In this document: positions 6,045-9,322 of the stretch, piece after piece
Layout: each line of letters opens with the position of its first letter
Numbering within the stretch: the stretch's first letter is position 1
Assembly: GCA_946535435.1 (NCBI GenBank)
Contig: CAMNDM010000078.1
Coordinates: 1 to 9,322 of the forward strand
Source of the DNA: Physcocola sp002396385
Lineage (GTDB): Bacteria > Bacteroidota > Bacteroidia > Bacteroidales > Paludibacteraceae
DNA length: 9,322 bases
Direction of reading: 5' to 3'
Translations under genes and position numbers: made by a program
The notes under the pieces: generated by a model
What the model was told of the DNA's origin: nothing
Database searches by the model: none
What the model saw: the letters and a program-made list of their open reading frames with translations, nothing else

Positions 6045-7982
6045 ATGGGAAAGATTATTGGTATCGACTTGGGAACTACCAACTCTTGCGTTGCCGTTAT
6101 GGAGGGCAACGAGCCTAAGGTAATTCCAAACAGCGAAGGTAAGAACACCACTCCTTCTGTTATAGGTTTCGTCCAGGGTGGCGAGCGTAAGATTGGCGAC
6201 CCTGCGCGTCGTCAGGCTATCACCAACCCTACGAAGACCGTATTCTCTATCAAGCGTTTCATGGGTAACACCTACGACCAGTGCTCGGCTGAAATCAGTC
6301 GTGTGCCTTACAAGGTTGTGCGTGGCGACAACAACACCCCCCGTGTCGACATCGACGGACGTCTTTACACGCCGCAGGAAATCTCGGCTATGGTGCTCCA
6401 GAAGATGAAGCAGACTGCCGAAGACTACTTGGGTGAAAAGGTGACAGAGGCTGTCATCACCGTTCCTGCCTACTTTAACGACTCACAGCGTCAGGCTACC
6501 AAAGAGGCCGGCGAAATCGCTGGTCTCACTGTTAAGCGTATCGTTAACGAGCCTACTGCTGCCGCTTTGGCTTACGGTCTTGACAAGAAGGGTAAGGATA
6601 TGAACATTGTTGTGTTCGACTGTGGTGGTGGTACTCACGATGTGTCTGTCCTCAACTTGGGTGACGGTGTCTTCGAGGTACGCGCTACTGCCGGTGATAC
6701 CCACCTCGGTGGTGACGACTTCGACCAGCGTATCATCGACTGGTTGGTTGAGGAGTTCAAGGCTGAACACTCTGGTGCTGACCTTAGCAAGGACCCTATG
6801 GCATTGCAGCGTTTGAAAGAGGCTGCCGAAAAGGCTAAGATCGAGTTGTCTAACACAACTTCTAGCGAAATCAACCTGCCTTACATCATGCCTATCGACA
6901 ACGTTCCTCAGCACTTGGTGAAGACCCTTACCCGTGCTAAGTTCGAACAGTTGGTTCAAGACTTGGTTAAGCGTACTATCGACCCTTGTGCCGATTGCTT
7001 GCAGAAGGCTGGCCTTTCTAAGGGCGATATCGATGAAATCATCCTTGTGGGTGGTTCTACACGTATCCCTGCCATCCAGAACGCCGTTAAGGAATACTTC
7101 GGCAAGGAGCCTTCTAAGGGTGTTAACCCAGACGAGGTGGTTGCCGTGGGTGCTTCTATCCAGGGTGGTGTCCTCACTGGCGATGTGAAGGATGTCCTCT
7201 TGCTCGACGTTACTCCGCTTTCTCTCGGTATCGAGACCATGGGTGGTGTTATGACCAAGCTTATCGATGCGAACACTACCGTTCCTACACATAAGGCTCA
7301 GGTATTCTCTACCGCTGCCGACAACCAGACCGAAGTGACTATCCACGTCCTTCAGGGCGAACGTCCTATGGCTTCTCAGAACAAGAGCCTCGGACAGTTC
7401 AATTTGACCGGTATCGCGCCTGCTCCACGTGGCATTCCTCAAATCGAGGTTAGCTTCGATATCGATGCTAACGGTATCCTTAAGGTTTCTGCTAAGGATA
7501 AGGCAACTGGTAAGGAACAGAACATCCGTATTGAGGCTTCTTCTGGCTTGAGCGATGCTGAAATCCAGCGTATGAAGGCCGAGGCTGAGGCGAATGCCGC
7601 TGCCGATAAGTCTGCTAAGGAACGCATCGACAAGATCAACCAGGCCGACTCTATGATCTTCTCTACCGAGCGATTCTTGAAAGAGGCTGGCGACAAGGTG
7701 CCTGCTAACACCAAGTCAAGTGTAGAAGGAGCTCTCGCACGCTTGAAGGAGGCTCACCAGAAACAGGATGTCCCTGCCATCGACGCTGCTATGGCCGACC
7801 TTCAGAAGGCTACTGAAGCCTTCTACCAGGCTGCACAGGCTGCTGGTGCTGGCGCAGGCCAGGCTGGTCCGGGTGCAGGTGGCTTCGGCGGTGGCTTCAA
7901 CGGTCAGGCTGGTCCTGGTCAGCAGAACGCTGGCGGTAAAGACGAGAATGTGACCGATGTCGACTTCGAGGAAGTGAAGTAA
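6045..7982 (+). CDS. dnaK: Molecular chaperone DnaK (Hsp70)
   Basis: This 645-aa protein is a full-length cytoplasmic Hsp70 that uses ATP to bind and release unfolded polypeptides with DnaJ and GrpE. The phosphate-1 motif IGIDLGTTNS is at 5-14, the second phosphate motif at 191-199, the adenosine motif ILVGGSTRIP at 333-342, and the interdomain linker VLLLDVTPL at 384-392. The substrate-binding domain follows, then a helical lid and a Gly/Ala/Gln-rich tail (about 596-631) ending in DVDFEEVK. Two oddities stand out. The near-invariant DLGGGTFD is FDCGGGTHD here, keeping the Thr and both Asp. A C-x-x-C pair (Cys315, Cys318) lies in the nucleotide-binding domain. Codon use is strongly biased (GGT, AAG, CGT, GAC), as expected for high expression. 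Neither grpE nor dnaJ is adjacent, and a strong terminator follows, so it is probably monocistronic. The start is at the conserved MGKIIGIDLG. Confidence 0.98.
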   Translation: MGKIIGIDLGTTNSCVAVMEGNEPKVIPNSEGKNTTPSVIGFVQGGERKIGDPARRQAITNPTKTVFSIKRFMGNTYDQCSAEISRVPYKVVRGDNNTPRVDIDGRLYTPQEISAMVLQKMKQTAEDYLGEKVTEAVITVPAYFNDSQRQATKEAGEIAGLTVKRIVNEPTAAALAYGLDKKGKDMNIVVFDCGGGTHDVSVLNLGDGVFEVRATAGDTHLGGDDFDQRIIDWLVEEFKAEHSGADLSKDPMALQRLKEAAEKAKIELSNTTSSEINLPYIMPIDNVPQHLVKTLTRAKFEQLVQDLVKRTIDPCADCLQKAGLSKGDIDEIILVGGSTRIPAIQNAVKEYFGKEPSKGVNPDEVVAVGASIQGGVLTGDVKDVLLLDVTPLSLGIETMGGVMTKLIDANTTVPTHKAQVFSTAADNQTEVTIHVLQGERPMASQNKSLGQFNLTGIAPAPRGIPQIEVSFDIDANGILKVSAKDKATGKEQNIRIEASSGLSDAEIQRMKAEAEANAAADKSAKERIDKINQADSMIFSTERFLKEAGDKVPANTKSSVEGALARLKEAHQKQDVPAIDAAMADLQKATEAFYQAAQAAGAGAGQAGPGAGGFGGGFNGQAGPGQQNAGGKDENVTDVDFEEVK

Positions 7983-8014
7983 TCCGCTTTAGTATATTCA
8001 TTTCATATTGATTT

Positions 8015-8053
8015 AAATAGCGTGTAGCTCGTTGGACTGCACGCTATTTTTTT
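8015..8053 (+). terminator. Rho-independent terminator of dnaK
   Basis: AAATAGCGTGTAG (8015-8027) pairs with CTGCACGCTATTT (8037-8049), a 13-bp stem with one G-U pair and a 9-base loop, followed by a run of seven T (8047-8053). It lies 33 bp after the dnaK stop and closes that transcription unit. Confidence 0.92.
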
Positions 8054-8065
8054 GCCCTATAGGCC
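8051..8065. repeat. Third copy of the TTTGxCCTATAGG element
   Basis: TTTGCCCTATAGG (8051-8063) matches 41-53 at 12 of 13 positions and is centred on the palindrome CCTATAGG. Like the copy at 1-12 it is followed by a run of A then T bases. It directly abuts the dnaK terminator T tract. Its function is unknown; two widely separated intergenic locations suggest a dispersed element or a shared regulator site. Confidence 0.45.
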
Positions 8066-8120
8066 GAAAAAAAAGAATTTTTGGTCGCCATTCATAGCCG
8101 TAGAAGACTATTTTGTATTA

Positions 8121-8212
8121 AAAAAGTGTCAAGATTGACAACTTTTTAACGTAAATCTTGTAAGATTGAAATTCAAACCTTATCTTTTCATTGTAAAAAC
8201 GTCAATATTGAC
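8121..8212. promoter_or_regulatory. Cluster of three dyads upstream of the ATPase remnant
   Basis: TGTCAAGATTGACA (8127-8140) is a dyad extended by flanking AAAAAG and CTTTTT to a near-perfect inverted repeat at 8121-8147. AATCTTGTAAGATT (8154-8167) is a second dyad. GTCAATATTGAC (8201-8212) is a perfect 12-bp palindrome sharing the GTCAAxATTGAC core with the first; the two centres are 73 bp apart. The last dyad ends 18 bp before the ATPase start codon. They look like repressor or autoregulatory operator sites for the ATPase gene, but no regulator is identified. The rest of 7983-8230 holds only the dnaK terminator and the TTTGCCCTATAGG element. Confidence 0.5.
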
Positions 8213-8230
8213 AAGAATTTAATATAAACA

Positions 8231-8640
8231 ATGGAGATAAAAAGAGACAGATATCTAAAGCAGTTGATAGAAAGCCGTCAAAATGGCTTTATCAAAGTTG
8301 TAACAGGTATTCGTAGATGTGGCAAATCATATTGCTGAATGTTTTGTTCTATCACTACTTATTAGATAATGGGGTGGCAGATGACCACATTATTCGCATC
8401 GATCTTGAAGACCGCATAAACAAGGAACTGAGAAATCCAGACACCATACTTCACTATGTTCATGACAGAATCAAGGACAATGACCTTTATTATATCATCA
8501 TTGATGAGGTGCAGCTTATGGACGAGTTTGTGGATGTGTTGAATAGTTTCCGTCTTATTGATAATGCTGATACATACGTGACAGGAAGTAACTTTCACTT
8601 CCTATCATCTGATATTCCTACAGAGTTCCGTGGTCGAGGA
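8231..8640 (+). pseudogene. Remnant of a solitary AAA ATPase (PF13173/DUF4143 type), frameshifted and 3'-truncated
   Basis: Reading starts at ATG 8231 (MEIKRDRYLKQLIESRQNG) and contains a Walker A motif GIRRCGKS (residues 26-33), then hits TGA at 8336-8338. Restoring one T in TATTGCTG (8330-8337) continues the protein in another frame: LLNVLFYHYLL, Walker B YYIIIDEVQ, TGSN and TEFRGRGE. Homology stops near 8640, and the shifted frame ends at TAG 8671-8673 after a few non-homologous residues. About 137 residues of a family usually around 400 aa remain; the rest of the ATPase domain and the whole C-terminal DUF4143-type part are missing. The ATG at 8317 lies inside the Walker A region in the wrong frame and is not a real start. 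In Bacteroidales such ATPases are common solitary accessory genes of unclear role. An assembly error could mimic the one-base loss but not the truncation. Confidence 0.85.
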
Positions 8641-9322
8641 GAAACTTGGGGCTGCGATTGTAGTTCTCTATAGATTAGTTACTCTCGTTTTCACCAGTTT
8701 CTATCAAATAAAGATTGAAAAGCGTAAAGAATATCTTGATGAGATTCTCGCTTGGTAAAAAATTGAAGAGGCAACTTCTAAGCAAGGAGATATGCTGGAA
8801 CAAGATAACTCCTTTCATTGAAAATGTGAAGCGAATGCCTGAAGGCAATACGGATGCTGTCATAAAAGAAATACAAGACCGTCTGCCGGAAGTGGTTCAG
8901 AAGTTGGTGGACCAACGAGTTGCTGAGATTAAGCAAAACATGACCAAGGAGAACGAAGAACGAATCCAAGAAATCAATGTTCTATCGGCTAATGATTCTG
9001 ATGTGCTGGAAAGACGAGAGCATCTGCTCAACCTTGAAGCTGAAATCAAGCGATGTCAGGAAGATGAACGAAAGAAGCGACTGGCCAAAACAGAAGAATA
9101 TACCATGCTGGTGTTCTCGTTGGCTGGCACGTCTGTAGAAGATGTAGAAAAAGTATGTGACATTGTCAAACTGTTTATTGAGACGGGACAGGTGACTGCC
9201 AATAATGATTTATACATCCCGTTGAACAAGAAACTACGCAATGCCGAGTTGAAACAGTTCGTTACCAATATAATAAGGTATAACGGAAAAGACTATCTCG
9301 ATGGAGACTCTTTCCTCCAAAC
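8639..9322 (+). pseudogene. Second gene fragment, 5'-truncated and frameshifted, running off the right edge
   Basis: From about 8639 a new reading frame begins with EKLGAAIVVLYRLVTLVFTS, a membrane-like hydrophobic segment, then IEKRKEYLDEILAW and a TAA at 8756-8758. A second frame takes over immediately (KKLKRQLLSKEICWNK) and stays open to 9322. Removing T8756 joins them as ILAWKKLKRQ, so I read this as one gene broken by a one-base insertion. The later part has a charged, probably coiled-coil region (about 8895-9090) and then a compact domain ending near IRYNGKDYLDGDSFLQ. The family is not named with confidence. The first ATG in the second frame, at 8739, would give an open frame of at least 194 codons, so expression of a shorter protein is possible. 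The upstream start is missing because the fragment is joined to the ATPase remnant. Confidence 0.65.

Noticed and set aside
6483..7442. Long 319-codon frame antisense to dnaK
   Set aside because: Shadow of the biased dnaK codon usage; the product matches no family I know and lies fully inside dnaK.
7850..7930. Tandem repeats at the 3' end of dnaK
   Set aside because: CAGGCTGGTCC recurs, but this is the usual Gly/Ala/Gln-rich low-complexity tail of DnaK.
8326..8340. Programmed ribosomal frameshift in the ATPase gene
   Set aside because: No slippery heptamer or downstream pseudoknot is seen, and the gene is also truncated, so decay is simpler.
8317..8673. A 118-aa protein starting at ATG 8317
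   Set aside because: This ATG falls inside the codons for the Walker A motif in the wrong frame; the real start is 8231 and the frame here is the result of a one-base loss.

Overview
The window looks like chromosomal DNA from a member of Bacteroidales, possibly Prevotellaceae. The signs are a Bacteroidetes-type DnaK ending in a DVDFEEVK tail, a BspA-type leucine-rich-repeat protein, a lipoprotein carrying strings of carboxypeptidase-regulatory-like domains, starts without clear Shine-Dalgarno sequences, and a PF13173/DUF4143-style solitary ATPase gene. Genus is not determinable by reading alone.

Layout. Bases 1-70 hold short direct repeats and a perfect 16-bp palindrome. Bases 71-4363 hold three closely spaced + strand genes that probably form one transcription unit: a 90-aa protein, a 398-aa secreted protein with BspA-type repeat, and a 929-aa lipoprotein. 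It ends at a 17-bp-stem hairpin (4387-4426) shared with the converging gene. On the - strand, 4439-5593 encodes a ThiD-like (hydroxymethylpyrimidine kinase fold) domain fused to an AraC-type DNA-binding domain. A 451-bp divergent intergenic region follows, then dnaK (6045-7982, +) with a strong terminator at 8015-8053. From 8054 onward the character changes: several short dyads, a frameshifted and truncated ATPase gene remnant, and an abrupt junction near 8640 into the interior of a second gene, itself frameshifted and running off the right edge.

How the parts relate. The first three genes look like a cell-envelope cluster: two have export signals, and the 90-aa product resembles the C-terminal end of its secreted neighbour. 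DnaK is the general Hsp70 chaperone and appears monocistronic. The most interesting item is the ThiD-AraC fusion. Its substrate-side motif is intact, but the TPN, VxKGG and GTGC motifs of the ThiD family are all replaced, which suggests a kinase turned into a vitamin-precursor sensor controlling transcription. The right end is a decayed region where two gene fragments have been joined, probably by deletion.
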